DNA from: JAWLBM01 sp041687675
Lineage (GTDB): Bacteria; Pseudomonadota; Alphaproteobacteria; Rhizobiales; Pleomorphomonadaceae
Direction of reading: 5' to 3'
NCBI GenBank assembly: GCA_041687675.1
Contig: JAWLBM010000018.1
Coordinates: 1 to 64,000 of the forward strand
Length of the DNA stretch: 64,000 bases
The translations under genes were made by a program, and so were the position numbers. This document shows positions 1 through 7,299 of the stretch, one piece after another. The first letter of the stretch is position 1; each line of letters begins with the position of its first letter. A model generated the notes under the pieces. It saw nothing but the letters and a program-made list of their open reading frames with translations, was not told where the DNA came from and made no database searches.

Positions 1-267
1 CGGCTCCGGCGCGATCACGGCGGGGACAAAGGCGAGTGCCTCCGCCTCAGTCCGCTTGCGCGCCTCCCGCCGCCAGGTGAACACCTGCTGCGGCGCCAGC
101 CCATGCCGGCGCGCCACCTCCGACACCACCGCACCGGACTCGAGCGTCTCGGCGACGATCCGCGCCCGATCATCCGCCGTCCAACGCCGCCTGCCGAGCG
201 CCCCTTTGATCACCTCGAAGCGCCGAACCTCGCCGGGCCGCTCAAGTCTATGGTCAAGTCCAGACAC
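1..267 (-). CDS. tnpA: IS66 family transposase accessory protein TnpA (Orf1), truncated by the window edge
   Basis: The first 89 codons are visible. GTG at 265-267 is taken as the start because a GGAGG Shine-Dalgarno lies 8 nt before it; the protein begins MSGLDHRLERPGEVRRFEV. A helix-turn-helix of the IS66 Orf1/IS3 Orf1 type follows (RIVAETLESGAVVSEVARRH), then the family-typical GLAPQQVFTWRREARK. Orf1 is a small DNA-binding protein needed with TnpB and TnpC for IS66 transposition. The reading frame is open to position 1 with no frameshift. The C-terminal part is outside the window. Confidence 0.9.
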   Translation of the reverse strand, partial: MSGLDHRLERPGEVRRFEVIKGALGRRRWTADDRARIVAETLESGAVVSEVARRHGLAPQQVFTWRREARKRTEAEALAFVPAVIAPEP

Positions 268-321
268 AAAACGATCCTCCAAAGGGATCGTCAGAGTCGG
301 CCCTCACGCGGCGGCGAGGAA

Positions 322-344
322 GGTGGGGATGGGACAGCGCTTAC
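322..344. repeat. Terminal inverted repeat of the IS66 element
   Basis: Read inward from the host junction, the end begins GTAAGCGCTGTCCCATCCCC, about 20-23 bp. It lies 55 bp outside the tnpA start, the usual arrangement at the IS66 left end. IS66 elements make 8-bp target duplications, so 345-352 (GTATGGGT) is the predicted copy on this side. The partner copy is not in the window. Confidence 0.75.
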
Positions 345-457
345 GTATGGGTCAAGGCGTGTGCGTGTGCTGCTCCGGCGCGAGTACTGGTCCGTCAATG
401 CCAACGAGCCCTGCGGCTTCAGGGGGCAGACGCATGCCGATTGGGGTGCACGATCCG

Positions 458-1111
458 TCAGGTGGTCGAACCGAACGACTCGCTGATCATGATTGTCGGA
501 AAGGGCGGAATGGGGGCGCTCCCCGTGTCGGGACATCCCGCCGGTAGCGTCATTCCGGCAAGGAAATCCAGAACGATCAGATCGGTGGTCGCGCATTCCA
601 GGTAGACGGTCACGATCACGGGATTGCCGCCCGGCCGGCCGACGAAACCAAGGCCGGAGTACTCGTACCGGACGACAACGTTGGCGGCCGTCGCAGTCGG
701 CAACAGATTGGTCACCTCATCGGAGATCGTGTTGAACGATGCCTGAAGCGTCCCGCTGGTGCACCCCGTGGATCGGCACTCGACAGTGCCGAAGTTCGTG
801 CAGAGTGCAGTGCCTGTGGCCGGATCCGCAGTAGGTAACCCAGTCGCCTCGTCGCGGCACTCTCTGCCAACCTCGGCAACGACCCAGTTGCTCTGGATAA
901 TTGCGTCGGTAGCAGGCGGCGTCACCACGGCAATCCGCGCACCCCGCTGAGTGGCCTTTGCCGCTTGGTTCCACTGCCACATGTAGAGACCCATGTCGAT
1001 CACCGCGAAGACAGTGAAGACGACGATGGGAAGGACCAGGAGCCCCTCGAGCAAAGAGGCGCCGCTGGTTTCCCGCCGAAACCGGTCAGCCGCCGATGTG
1101 ACGCTCTTCAT
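458..1111 (-). CDS. TadE/TadF-like pilus assembly protein
   Basis: A 217-residue pseudopilin-like protein. A short positively charged N-terminus (to about residue 15) is followed by SGASLLEGLLVLPIVVFTVF, the TadE-family pattern in which Glu22 sits at the start of a hydrophobic helix (about residues 18-41). The rest is a soluble domain with several Cys pairs, probably periplasmic. TadE/TadF proteins are minor pilins of the Tad/Flp tight-adherence system. The start overlaps the end of the preceding gene by 26 nt, so the two are probably translationally coupled. The stop lies only 113 bp from the IS66 end; this is the last gene of the three-gene group (TadG-like, TadE-like, this one). Confidence 0.8.
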   Translation of the reverse strand: MKSVTSAADRFRRETSGASLLEGLLVLPIVVFTVFAVIDMGLYMWQWNQAAKATQRGARIAVVTPPATDAIIQSNWVVAEVGRECRDEATGLPTADPATGTALCTNFGTVECRSTGCTSGTLQASFNTISDEVTNLLPTATAANVVVRYEYSGLGFVGRPGGNPVIVTVYLECATTDLIVLDFLAGMTLPAGCPDTGSAPIPPFPTIMISESFGSTT

Positions 1112-1529
1112 GGGCCACCGAAAGGGTTATCGCGTTCTCGAAGCCGAAGGCCCTGAGAACGGGAATTTGAACCGGCACCTCGGCACGGAGCCGAACGGTC
1201 GGGGTTCCGTTGTATGTGCCAGGGGTAAAGGCAATGCTGGTCGGATCGGACCACCCCGGCAACAACAGGTTTCCGCCGGCACTGCGCGTTCCCGTCAGTG
1301 CCAGGTTTTGAGCCTCTGTCAGACCCCATTTGGGGGCTACCGTGAAGGAAGCCTCGGGAAGTCGGGCGAGATACCGCGTCGCCGCCCGGACGCTCTTGTC
1401 CGCCGTATGGCGGAACGCGAGAATCGACCCGAGTTGAAAGCTGCCCACAATGAGGGCCAGCAGAATCGGAAGGACGAGCAGCGTCTCTACGAGTGCCGTG
1501 CCGTCCTCCGACCGGGCGAAGCGTCTCAT
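1086..1529 (-). CDS. TadE-like pilus assembly protein
   Basis: A 147-residue minor-pilin-like protein. The start at 1529 (MRRFARSEDGTAL) is chosen over upstream codons because a GAGGGG sequence precedes it by a few nt and the N-terminus then fits TadE: short basic leader, SEDGTALVETLLVLPILLAL, with Glu in the first turn of the single hydrophobic helix. The remaining ~110 residues form a soluble, probably periplasmic domain. It sits 10 nt after the TadG-like stop and overlaps the next gene by 26 nt, so it is the middle gene of a three-gene transcription unit. Confidence 0.8.
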   Translation of the reverse strand: MRRFARSEDGTALVETLLVLPILLALIVGSFQLGSILAFRHTADKSVRAATRYLARLPEASFTVAPKWGLTEAQNLALTGTRSAGGNLLLPGWSDPTSIAFTPGTYNGTPTVRLRAEVPVQIPVLRAFGFENAITLSVAHEERHIGG

Positions 1530-1539
1530 TTGATGCCCC

Positions 1540-2958
1540 TCAGCGGTAGAGCTGCACGATCCTGCGGAGCTTGCCGTCGCTATCGTCCGGCTCGATCTTT
1601 CGGATGAATTCGGCGAAGATCTCGCCTCCCTCCTTCCCGTCACCGGCTGGCTCAGTCAGGAAGAACTCGGCATAGGCCTCGGACCGCACATTGTTGACCG
1701 AGTTGCCCCGCACGCCCCATTCCAAGCAGTTCACAATGGCAGCCGATATAACACGTCTGTCGGCTCCGGCTGGGGAAGTCGCTAGGCACTGCGGCGCTGG
1801 GTTCTCCGGGGGCGGGCTTTTTCCCCAATTACTATTTTTCATCATCTCAAGCTCAACCAAATAGGCTTCATAACGAGTAGCATCCTTCTTACCAGAAGCA
1901 TCCTTCGGCCAGGAAGATGACGTTCCATGATGGTACTCCCAGTACTTTTTCTTAGCCTCCTCATCTATGATTCCATTGCCCAGCCTCAGCGTCCCTATAC
2001 TCTCAAAGCTGGTGTCCCTCGGATAGGTTATATTGGTCGCGACTGGATCCACCAAGTCGAACTGGTTACAGGAACTATTCTTCGGCTTGTAGCCGTCGAT
2101 AACATGTGGCGCGGCGCTTGCATCAATTGAGCATTTCGGCCCCGCGCACCCACCCGGAGGACGGTCGAACCGAGTATTGATACCCCAAGAGACCTGATTA
2201 GTGGCATGTCCAGTGCGTGGATTTACTCGATTAGCATAGCACACGTCCCGACCCTGTTGCGACAGTAGCTCCTTTATCTCAGGAGCCCCCGAACTGTCCA
2301 TTTCAGGAGGGTCCACCAAACCGAAGTCGCCTGGCGCGAAGCCGGGGGAGGTGCCCTTCGGGTTGAAGACGAAAAGTTGCCCAGGAGTGGGGTCAAACTC
2401 CGGCGCCGATGTTGTTGTCTCTAAGGGATTGCAGAGCATCAACGGCTGGACATTACACGCGGCCACATAGCTACTCGCGATTGCCGCCGCGCCAGCCGTC
2501 ATGAAGTTGTCGCCGATGCCGGGCAGGGCCCGTACCGCCGTCGCCACGACGGACCGGGGCTCGGCGTCCACGCGGATAAAGATGGCGTCATCGGGGTCGC
2601 CGCCAGTCGTCCATGGGTTGGTGCCTGCGATCGCATTGGCGAGGGTAGAAAAGTACCGAGGCGTCTGGATATCAAACGTCGAAGGCTCGTCTGTCGGAAT
2701 CAAGGGCCCATTGGCGAGCGCGCTTCTGGCCGCGGCGGTGGCCGCGGCGATACCAGCGTCCGTCCCGTCCAATTCGTAGGCGCCCGCGATCGCGGCGGCG
2801 TCTACCAGATCCTGGAGCTCAGTTTGCATGCTCATCTGGTTGGTAAGGTCGAGAGCGATGCCCATTGCGCCCACCATGACCGGAAGCGCAAGCAGCGTGT
2901 AGACGAGGCTGGAACCGTCCTCGGACCGGGAGATTCGGCGGAACAGGTTGCAACACAT
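1540..2958 (-). CDS. TadG-like pilus assembly protein
   Basis: A 472-residue protein from ATG 2958; an in-frame TTG eight codons upstream is an alternative. The N-terminus (SEDGSSLVYTLLALPVMVGAM, helix about residues 12-35) and the following SMQTELQDLVDAAAIAGA stretch are the TadG/TadE_N hallmark. The family is anchored by one N-terminal helix with a large outer domain thought to assist Flp pilus assembly or adhesion. The central part (codons within about 1830-2290) is markedly richer in A+T than the flanks, suggesting a separately acquired, perhaps surface-exposed segment. The gene leads the three-gene minus-strand unit. Confidence 0.8.
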   Translation of the reverse strand: MCCNLFRRISRSEDGSSLVYTLLALPVMVGAMGIALDLTNQMSMQTELQDLVDAAAIAGAYELDGTDAGIAAATAAARSALANGPLIPTDEPSTFDIQTPRYFSTLANAIAGTNPWTTGGDPDDAIFIRVDAEPRSVVATAVRALPGIGDNFMTAGAAAIASSYVAACNVQPLMLCNPLETTTSAPEFDPTPGQLFVFNPKGTSPGFAPGDFGLVDPPEMDSSGAPEIKELLSQQGRDVCYANRVNPRTGHATNQVSWGINTRFDRPPGGCAGPKCSIDASAAPHVIDGYKPKNSSCNQFDLVDPVATNITYPRDTSFESIGTLRLGNGIIDEEAKKKYWEYHHGTSSSWPKDASGKKDATRYEAYLVELEMMKNSNWGKSPPPENPAPQCLATSPAGADRRVISAAIVNCLEWGVRGNSVNNVRSEAYAEFFLTEPAGDGKEGGEIFAEFIRKIEPDDSDGKLRRIVQLYR

Positions 2959-3300
2959 TTGTCCGACCCCATTGAAAGGCAAAAATATGCACGAAGGGTA
3001 AGTACCATTTTAGCTGAATGCAACGCTCAAACGCCGGATGCGTTAACGCCCCATTCCATGTTGCCGAGCCCAGCTTGCCACCGTTCCAACAAGCAAGCGC
3101 AGCACTGACGGCGCTGCTGCCAGACCTGCGATCCACCATAGGCGCTTTTGAGGATCGGGAAGCGACACCACGCGCCCTTCGGCCCCTTCCAATTGTCGCT
3201 TGTTGCACACCAGATTTTGATCACCGGAACCAGAACTTAACTTCGCATTATGGGGTTGTCTGCGAAACCTGTTCGAGAACAAGTCAGCTCGGGAGTTCGC
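2959..3300. promoter_or_regulatory. Divergent intergenic region between the TadG-like gene and a membrane-protein gene
   Basis: This 342-bp stretch has no convincing gene. It is less GC-rich than its surroundings and must carry the promoters of both divergent units, but no good pair of -35/-10 hexamers could be assigned. A start at 3250 for the rightward gene would extend into it but has no ribosome binding site. Confidence 0.5.
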
Positions 3301-3834
3301 ATGATGACAGCCGGTCGTTCAGCCCGCGCGTTTACCTGGATCACAGGCTCCATCATTCTGTGCTTCACGTCCGCCTCGTTGTCGATGATCGCGCTGACCA
3401 TTAAGCCCGGCAGCGAGTTTCTCTGGATGCTGAACCTTAGCTTTAACGAACTCTTCCGGTATCCGCTCTACATCCTCCACGATGTTCTCCAGTTCACCGT
3501 GATGCAGGTGGCGGTGGCTTCGGCCCTCCTGGCGTTGATCGTGATCTTCGTGGGGCCGCTTGTCGGCAGCGTCCGGTTCCTTATGTCGCATGTCACGGCC
3601 GTCGTCGTATCCCTTCCCATGATCCGGGCGGTGGTCGCCAGCAACGACTCGGAGATCGGCCATCTCGTTGCCACGAGCGGCTGGGCAAGCAACGACTTTA
3701 CCGAGATCGACGCGATACGATATCCCCTCATGCTGCTGGCTTGGCTCGCCTGCCTGGGCATGCATGCCGAGTGGATCTCGCGCGCGAGGCGCGACCGTGC
3801 TGTCGCGGGCCGTGCCCGCAGGCTTCTCCGGTAG
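3301..3834 (+). CDS. Hypothetical inner-membrane protein
   Basis: Function not recognised. The product is 177 residues if it starts at ATG 3301, which is preceded by GGGAG five nt away; ATG 3250 is in frame but lacks a ribosome binding site. About four hydrophobic segments are visible: near residues 10-33, 55-85 (long enough for two passes), 95-110 and 143-160, with a basic C-terminus (SRARRDRAVAGRARRLLR). It is followed 24 nt later by the CpaA-type prepilin peptidase on the same strand, so co-transcription and a link to the Tad system are plausible but unproven. Confidence 0.65.
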   Translation: MMTAGRSARAFTWITGSIILCFTSASLSMIALTIKPGSEFLWMLNLSFNELFRYPLYILHDVLQFTVMQVAVASALLALIVIFVGPLVGSVRFLMSHVTAVVVSLPMIRAVVASNDSEIGHLVATSGWASNDFTEIDAIRYPLMLLAWLACLGMHAEWISRARRDRAVAGRARRLLR

Positions 3835-3858
3835 CACTCAGTTTATGCAGGGTGGAAG

Positions 3859-4347
3859 ATGATTATCGGGCTTGCGGTCCTCACGGTCATCATCGTGCTC
3901 GTCTACGTGGCCGTTCAGGATCTTCGTTATGCGAAGATCCGGAACGAGATGATCCTCCTGCTCGTCGGTCAGTGGTTCGTCCTGTCAGCGCTGACCGGCT
4001 TCGCCCACTTGGGGGGCGACCTCGCGGCCGGGGGCATCCTCTTCGTGCTCGGCTTCGCCGCCTGGATGATGCGGGTGATGGGCGCAGGCGACGCGAAGCT
4101 GCTGCTGGCCGGCGGGCTGCTGATGGGGCTGCCCGGCCTCCTCCCCTTCTCGGTCCTGTTGATCGGCACCACGATCCTCTCGGTGCTGCTCTTCAGCCTC
4201 GTCCGGATCGCCCCCTTCGGCCTTCCCCCGGCCATGGCCGCCCGCCTCGACGTGATCGTCAGCACCCGGCGGATCCCGGCGGCGGTGCCGATCGCCATTG
4301 CGCTCGGCGGCACGTTGCTGCTGCGCTACGGGATCATCTCTCTCTGA
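3859..4347 (+). CDS. cpaA: Prepilin peptidase, CpaA/TadV type (A24 aspartic protease)
   Basis: A 162-residue polytopic membrane protease, the short form without the N-methyltransferase domain of PilD. Both expected Asp sites are visible: D21 in VAVQDLRYAKIRN at the end of the first helix, and D78 in the GAGDAK motif (about residues 74-80). The family cleaves the short basic leaders of Flp pilins and TadE/F pseudopilins at the inner membrane, so the TadE/F/G-like products nearby are likely substrates. A GGGTGGAAG sequence just before the ATG serves as ribosome binding site. It converges with the SH3-like gene. Confidence 0.88.
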   Translation: MIIGLAVLTVIIVLVYVAVQDLRYAKIRNEMILLLVGQWFVLSALTGFAHLGGDLAAGGILFVLGFAAWMMRVMGAGDAKLLLAGGLLMGLPGLLPFSVLLIGTTILSVLLFSLVRIAPFGLPPAMAARLDVIVSTRRIPAAVPIAIALGGTLLLRYGIISL

Positions 4348-4357
4348 AAAGCGCCCT

Positions 4358-4413
4358 GCCCGGCCAGGTGGCCGGGCCGCGGGCCAAGTGCCCTCCCCGG
4401 CCCGACGGCCGGG
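4358..4413. terminator. Two GC-rich hairpins between convergent genes
   Basis: Two perfect inverted repeats fill this gap: GCCCGGCC-AGGT-GGCCGGGC (4358-4377) and CCCGGCC-CGAC-GGCCGGG (4396-4413). They lie between the stop of cpaA and the stop of the leftward SH3-like gene. Neither is followed by a T-run, so they are probably weak or Rho-assisted terminators or 3' end stabilisers. Confidence 0.5.
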
Positions 4414-4414
4414 A

Positions 4415-5419
4415 TCACGGGTTCGGCGGCAGCAGCAGGAGCGGCTGGCCGGGCGTTTCGCCGTTCGCGCCTTCCGCGTCCGACCCCTCCTGCGGCTGTC
4501 CGAGGAAGTCAGGCGCGCGCCAGAAGCGGTCGGAGACGCCCGGCAGCGAGTCGTCCGCCGGCGCGGCCGAGCCCGCGACCGGGTCCGGGGCGCCGGGAGC
4601 CGATTGCGCCGTCGGCGGCAGGGTGGCCGGACCGGAGGTCCCGCCCGGGGCTTGCGGCGGCGGAGCCGGTGTCGCCGACTGGCGGACGCCGGGCAGCCCG
4701 CCCGGCGACGGGGGCGTGGCAGCGGGCGGAGCGGCGGGAGTCGGTGCGGCCACGGCCGGAGGCGGCAGCGTCGGAGCGGCGGGGGGAGGTTGCGGCGAAG
4801 CAGCGGCCGGCGACTGCGGCGCGGCGGGGGGCTGCGGCGCGGCGGCGGGCTGCGGCGCCGCGGCGGGCGGTTGTGGCAAAGCGGCTGCCGGTGGGGCGGC
4901 GGCAGGGGGCTGCGCCGCCGCCGGCTGCTGCGCCGTGGGAGCGGGCGCCCCGGGTGCCGGCTGCTGCGGCGGCGCGGCAACGGCGGGATCGGGGGTCGGC
5001 GCCCCGGCGGGGGCCGGCGGGCGCGCGGGCGGCTGCGGCGCGGCGACAGGCTCCGGCGGCGGGCCGGGCGGCCTGAAGGCGGGGCAATCCACCTCCCTGG
5101 TGAAGAAGGCCTTGACGTAGCCCGTGCGCCGCACCGTCGGCAGCGGATAGTAGTCGACCGGGCACCAGCGCCGGGTCGGCTTCTCGCTGCGCGGCACGCA
5201 GGGCCCCTTCGGCCACATCACCGCCGGCGTTCCCGGCGTGATCGCCGCCACGATCTCTGAGAGATGCGACGGCTCCTTGCGGATGTTGAGGAAGTCCCAG
5301 GCCTCGACGTTGTCCACCGCGAGGCACCGTTCCGCCGCCCCGGCGGCTCCGGGGAGCAGCACGGCGAGAAGGGCGAGCCCGGCGGGTCCGGGCCCGGCTG
5401 TGCGGCGGTGTCGGCTCAT
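4415..5419 (-). CDS. Exported SH3-like domain protein with long Pro/Ala-rich tail
   Basis: A 334-residue protein. A signal peptide is clear (LAVLLPGAAGAAERC; cleavage near residue 28). Residues ~30-110 look like a bacterial SH3 domain (VEAWDFLNIRKEPS, then a Cys-containing segment ending GYVKAFF). The remainder, about 210 residues, is low-complexity Pro/Ala/Gln sequence (PPAAAPQPAAAPQ and variants), typical of periplasm-spanning or cell-wall-spanning linkers. It ends in a short, less repetitive C-terminus. The gene follows the TadD-like lipoprotein gene by 34 nt on the same strand and is probably co-transcribed. Bacterial SH3 domains often bind peptidoglycan, but no catalytic domain is visible. 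Confidence 0.65.
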   Translation of the reverse strand: MSRHRRTAGPGPAGLALLAVLLPGAAGAAERCLAVDNVEAWDFLNIRKEPSHLSEIVAAITPGTPAVMWPKGPCVPRSEKPTRRWCPVDYYPLPTVRRTGYVKAFFTREVDCPAFRPPGPPPEPVAAPQPPARPPAPAGAPTPDPAVAAPPQQPAPGAPAPTAQQPAAAQPPAAAPPAAALPQPPAAAPQPAAAPQPPAAPQSPAAASPQPPPAAPTLPPPAVAAPTPAAPPAATPPSPGGLPGVRQSATPAPPPQAPGGTSGPATLPPTAQSAPGAPDPVAGSAAPADDSLPGVSDRFWRAPDFLGQPQEGSDAEGANGETPGQPLLLLPPNP

Positions 5420-5453
5420 GCTGCGGGTCGCTGCCGGACCGGCCGCCCCGCCA

Positions 5454-5966
5454 TCATCCCCGCTGGACGGAGTCGATGGTCGAACGCAGCAGGGTCAGGT
5501 TGTTGGCCGTGACCGGGTTCGTCGGATCCAGCTCGTAGGCCTTCAGGAAGAAGCGCCGCGCCTCGCGGAGGTTGCCCCTGAGAAGGTAGGAGTAGCCGAC
5601 GTTGTTGTAGTAGGCCGGCTGGTTGCCGACGTACTTCGCCGCCTGGCGATAGGCGACGTCCGCCGCGTCGAAGCGACGGATGCGGTCGTAGGAGGCGGCG
5701 AGGCCGAGCCAGGCGAGGCCGTCGGTCGGCGTCAGCTCGGTGGCCTTCTTGAACGCCGCCTGCGCCTTGCCGTAGTTGCCGGACTCGAAATAGGCGACGC
5801 CGAGGGCGGTCGGACGGTCGGACGCGAAGAAGTCGATTTCCGGGCGGTCGTTCAACGTGTCGACGTCGTCCGCAAAGGCGGAGTTCTCCCCGATCGGGGA
5901 CGTCTGGCAGGCGGCCAGTGGGGACACCAGCACCGAACAGACGATCAGCGTGCGGAGTATGCTCAC
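5454..5966 (-). CDS. tadD: TadD-like tetratricopeptide lipoprotein
   Basis: A 170-residue protein from GTG 5966, preceded by GAGGA eight nt away; an upstream TTG at 5990 is less likely. The N-terminus is a lipoprotein signal (TLIVCSVLVSPLAACQTS; lipobox LAAC). Three TPR-like units follow: TALGVAYFESGNYGKAQAAF, GLAWLGLAASYDRIRRFDAA and YYNNVGYSYLLRGNLREARR, plus the trailing helix. TadD is an outer-membrane-associated TPR lipoprotein that assists secretin assembly in Tad pili. The assignment rests on TPR plus lipobox plus location near other Tad genes. Confidence 0.75.
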   Translation of the reverse strand: MSILRTLIVCSVLVSPLAACQTSPIGENSAFADDVDTLNDRPEIDFFASDRPTALGVAYFESGNYGKAQAAFKKATELTPTDGLAWLGLAASYDRIRRFDAADVAYRQAAKYVGNQPAYYNNVGYSYLLRGNLREARRFFLKAYELDPTNPVTANNLTLLRSTIDSVQRG

Positions 5967-6193
5967 GAGATGTTCCTCGACGCGGTACAATTGGCCGAAA
6001 CAGACGGAAATTCCGCTCCGACCGAGGCCTTTGTATCATCGCAAACTAAATGAAAATACAACAGGGGCCGTCAAGCGATGACCGCTCGCCCGACATGGAT
6101 CCACAGGCGGGTGTAGCAGATTTGACGCAGTCGGTGATTGTGGAAATTCTCACTCGGTGGACGAGGGGGAAGCGGATCCGCGGGCCGTCGGCC

Positions 6194-6679
6194 TCACGAT
6201 CCGCCGCCGCGGGGAAGCCCGACCCAGCGGGGCACGCGGTCCCGGTAGGCGCGCCAGGCCGGCCCGAAGCGGGCCTCCAGGTGCCGCTCCTCGCGCAGCA
6301 CCGCCAGGCGATGCATTGCGAAGCCCGCCACCGGCGCGGCGATCACCAGCCACCAGCTGCCGAAGGCGATGCCCCCGCCGACCAGCAGCAGCATGTTGCC
6401 GACGTAGATCGGATTGCGGCTGAAGGCGAAGGGGCCGGACGTCACCAGCCGCTCGGCCGGCCGGTTCGGCAGGATGTTGGTGCGAGCGGCCACCATCGTG
6501 GTCATCGCCCAGACGTCGAGGACGATGGCCGCCGCGATGGCGAGCCACCCGAGCGGCGGCGCCAGCGGCACCGCCGTCGGCACGATGGCTTCCAGCATCA
6601 AGGCCCAGAGGGCCGCCAGCGACAGGATCAGCGGCGGCCAGGGGATGCTGTTCGGCCTGCTGCGAATCCCCTCCTCCAT
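6194..6679 (-). CDS. Isoprenylcysteine carboxyl methyltransferase (ICMT)/phospholipid methyltransferase family protein
   Basis: A 161-residue membrane protein with about four hydrophobic segments. The C-terminal half holds the family signature: SGPFAFSRNPIYVGN, then HLEARFGPAWRAYRDRVPRW, the AdoMet-binding region shared by ICMT-like and phosphatidylethanolamine N-methyltransferase-like proteins. The substrate cannot be read from the sequence; bacterial members methylate lipids, isoprenoid-type compounds or are uncharacterised. It is divergent from the PRC-barrel-like gene at 6787. Confidence 0.8.
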   Translation of the reverse strand: MEEGIRSRPNSIPWPPLILSLAALWALMLEAIVPTAVPLAPPLGWLAIAAAIVLDVWAMTTMVAARTNILPNRPAERLVTSGPFAFSRNPIYVGNMLLLVGGGIAFGSWWLVIAAPVAGFAMHRLAVLREERHLEARFGPAWRAYRDRVPRWVGLPRGGGS

Positions 6680-6786
6680 CTCGCTCGACCTCCCGTCCCG
6701 GCCCGGAACCCTGCTTCCCCGGTCCGCGTTGCACCATCATGCGGGGCCTTGCCCCGAGACGTCCACCACTTGCCGGGGAGACCAAC

Positions 6787-7158
6787 ATGACCAGCATACT
6801 CGAGAGCGTCCGCGAGGGAATGACCGTCCGCGACCGCGACGGTCACGACCTCGGCACCGTCGATTTCGTCCACTTCTCGGACGAGGACCCGGACCGTCCG
6901 GGCCCGGAGACGGTGACCGCGGGCCCGGACGAGGCGCGCAGCCGGAACTCGCTCTTCGACATCATCGCCGAGGCCTTCCGCACCCATGACGTCCCGGACG
7001 AGATGCGCCAGCGGCTGCTGCGCAACGGCTTCCTGCGCATCGACCCGCACGGCGTCCTCGCCGCCGAGCGCTATGTGATGCCCGACCAGATCGACCGCGT
7101 CAGCGGCAACGACGTGGTGCTGAACACCGGGAAGGACGAACTCGCCCGCCGCGTCTGA
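6787..7158 (+). CDS. Small PRC-barrel-like (DUF2171-type) protein
   Basis: A 123-residue acidic soluble protein starting at ATG 6787, preceded by GGGGAG. The N-terminal part (ILESVREGMTVRDRDGHDLG) has the form of a PRC-barrel/DUF2171 strand set, in which a short beta-barrel reads 'V..G..V.D.dG..lG'. A second similar piece near the C-terminus (RYVMPDQIDRVSGNDVVLNT) fits the same fold. Such proteins are common in Hyphomicrobiales, and no enzymatic residues are apparent. The upstream gap is shared with the divergent methyltransferase gene. Confidence 0.6.
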   Translation: MTSILESVREGMTVRDRDGHDLGTVDFVHFSDEDPDRPGPETVTAGPDEARSRNSLFDIIAEAFRTHDVPDEMRQRLLRNGFLRIDPHGVLAAERYVMPDQIDRVSGNDVVLNTGKDELARRV

Positions 7159-7299
7159 GCCGGATCGCCACGCGGCGCACGTTGAACGGGCGACGAACGG
7201 GCGACCTGGCCGCGGCTTGGCGCCGGGCACGGTCAACGGCGTGGGCGCGCGAAGCGGCGCTGGAGGCGCACCACAGCCGCTCCGCCGCGCCAACCCCGG

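Larger units (their letters stand above)
1..344 (-). mobile_element. IS66-family insertion sequence, one end only
   Basis: The window opens inside an IS66-family element read on the minus strand. It holds the start of the tnpA (Orf1) gene. Outside that gene lies a terminal sequence that, read inward from position 344, begins GTAAGCGCTGTCCC; GTAAGCG is the recalled hallmark end of IS66 inverted repeats. Sequence to the right (from 345) belongs to the host Tad locus. The rest of the element (tnpB, tnpC and the other end) lies left of the window, so completeness and activity cannot be judged. Confidence 0.85.

Noticed and set aside
4770..5060. Short GC-rich DNA repeats that could be taken for a CRISPR-like or tandem-repeat array
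   Set aside because: They are the codons of the Pro/Ala tail of the SH3-like protein; units are irregular and there are no spacers.
7159..7299. Apparent frames in the gap between the PRC-like gene and the SDR gene
   Set aside because: Short, compositionally biased and without ribosome binding sites; treated as intergenic.
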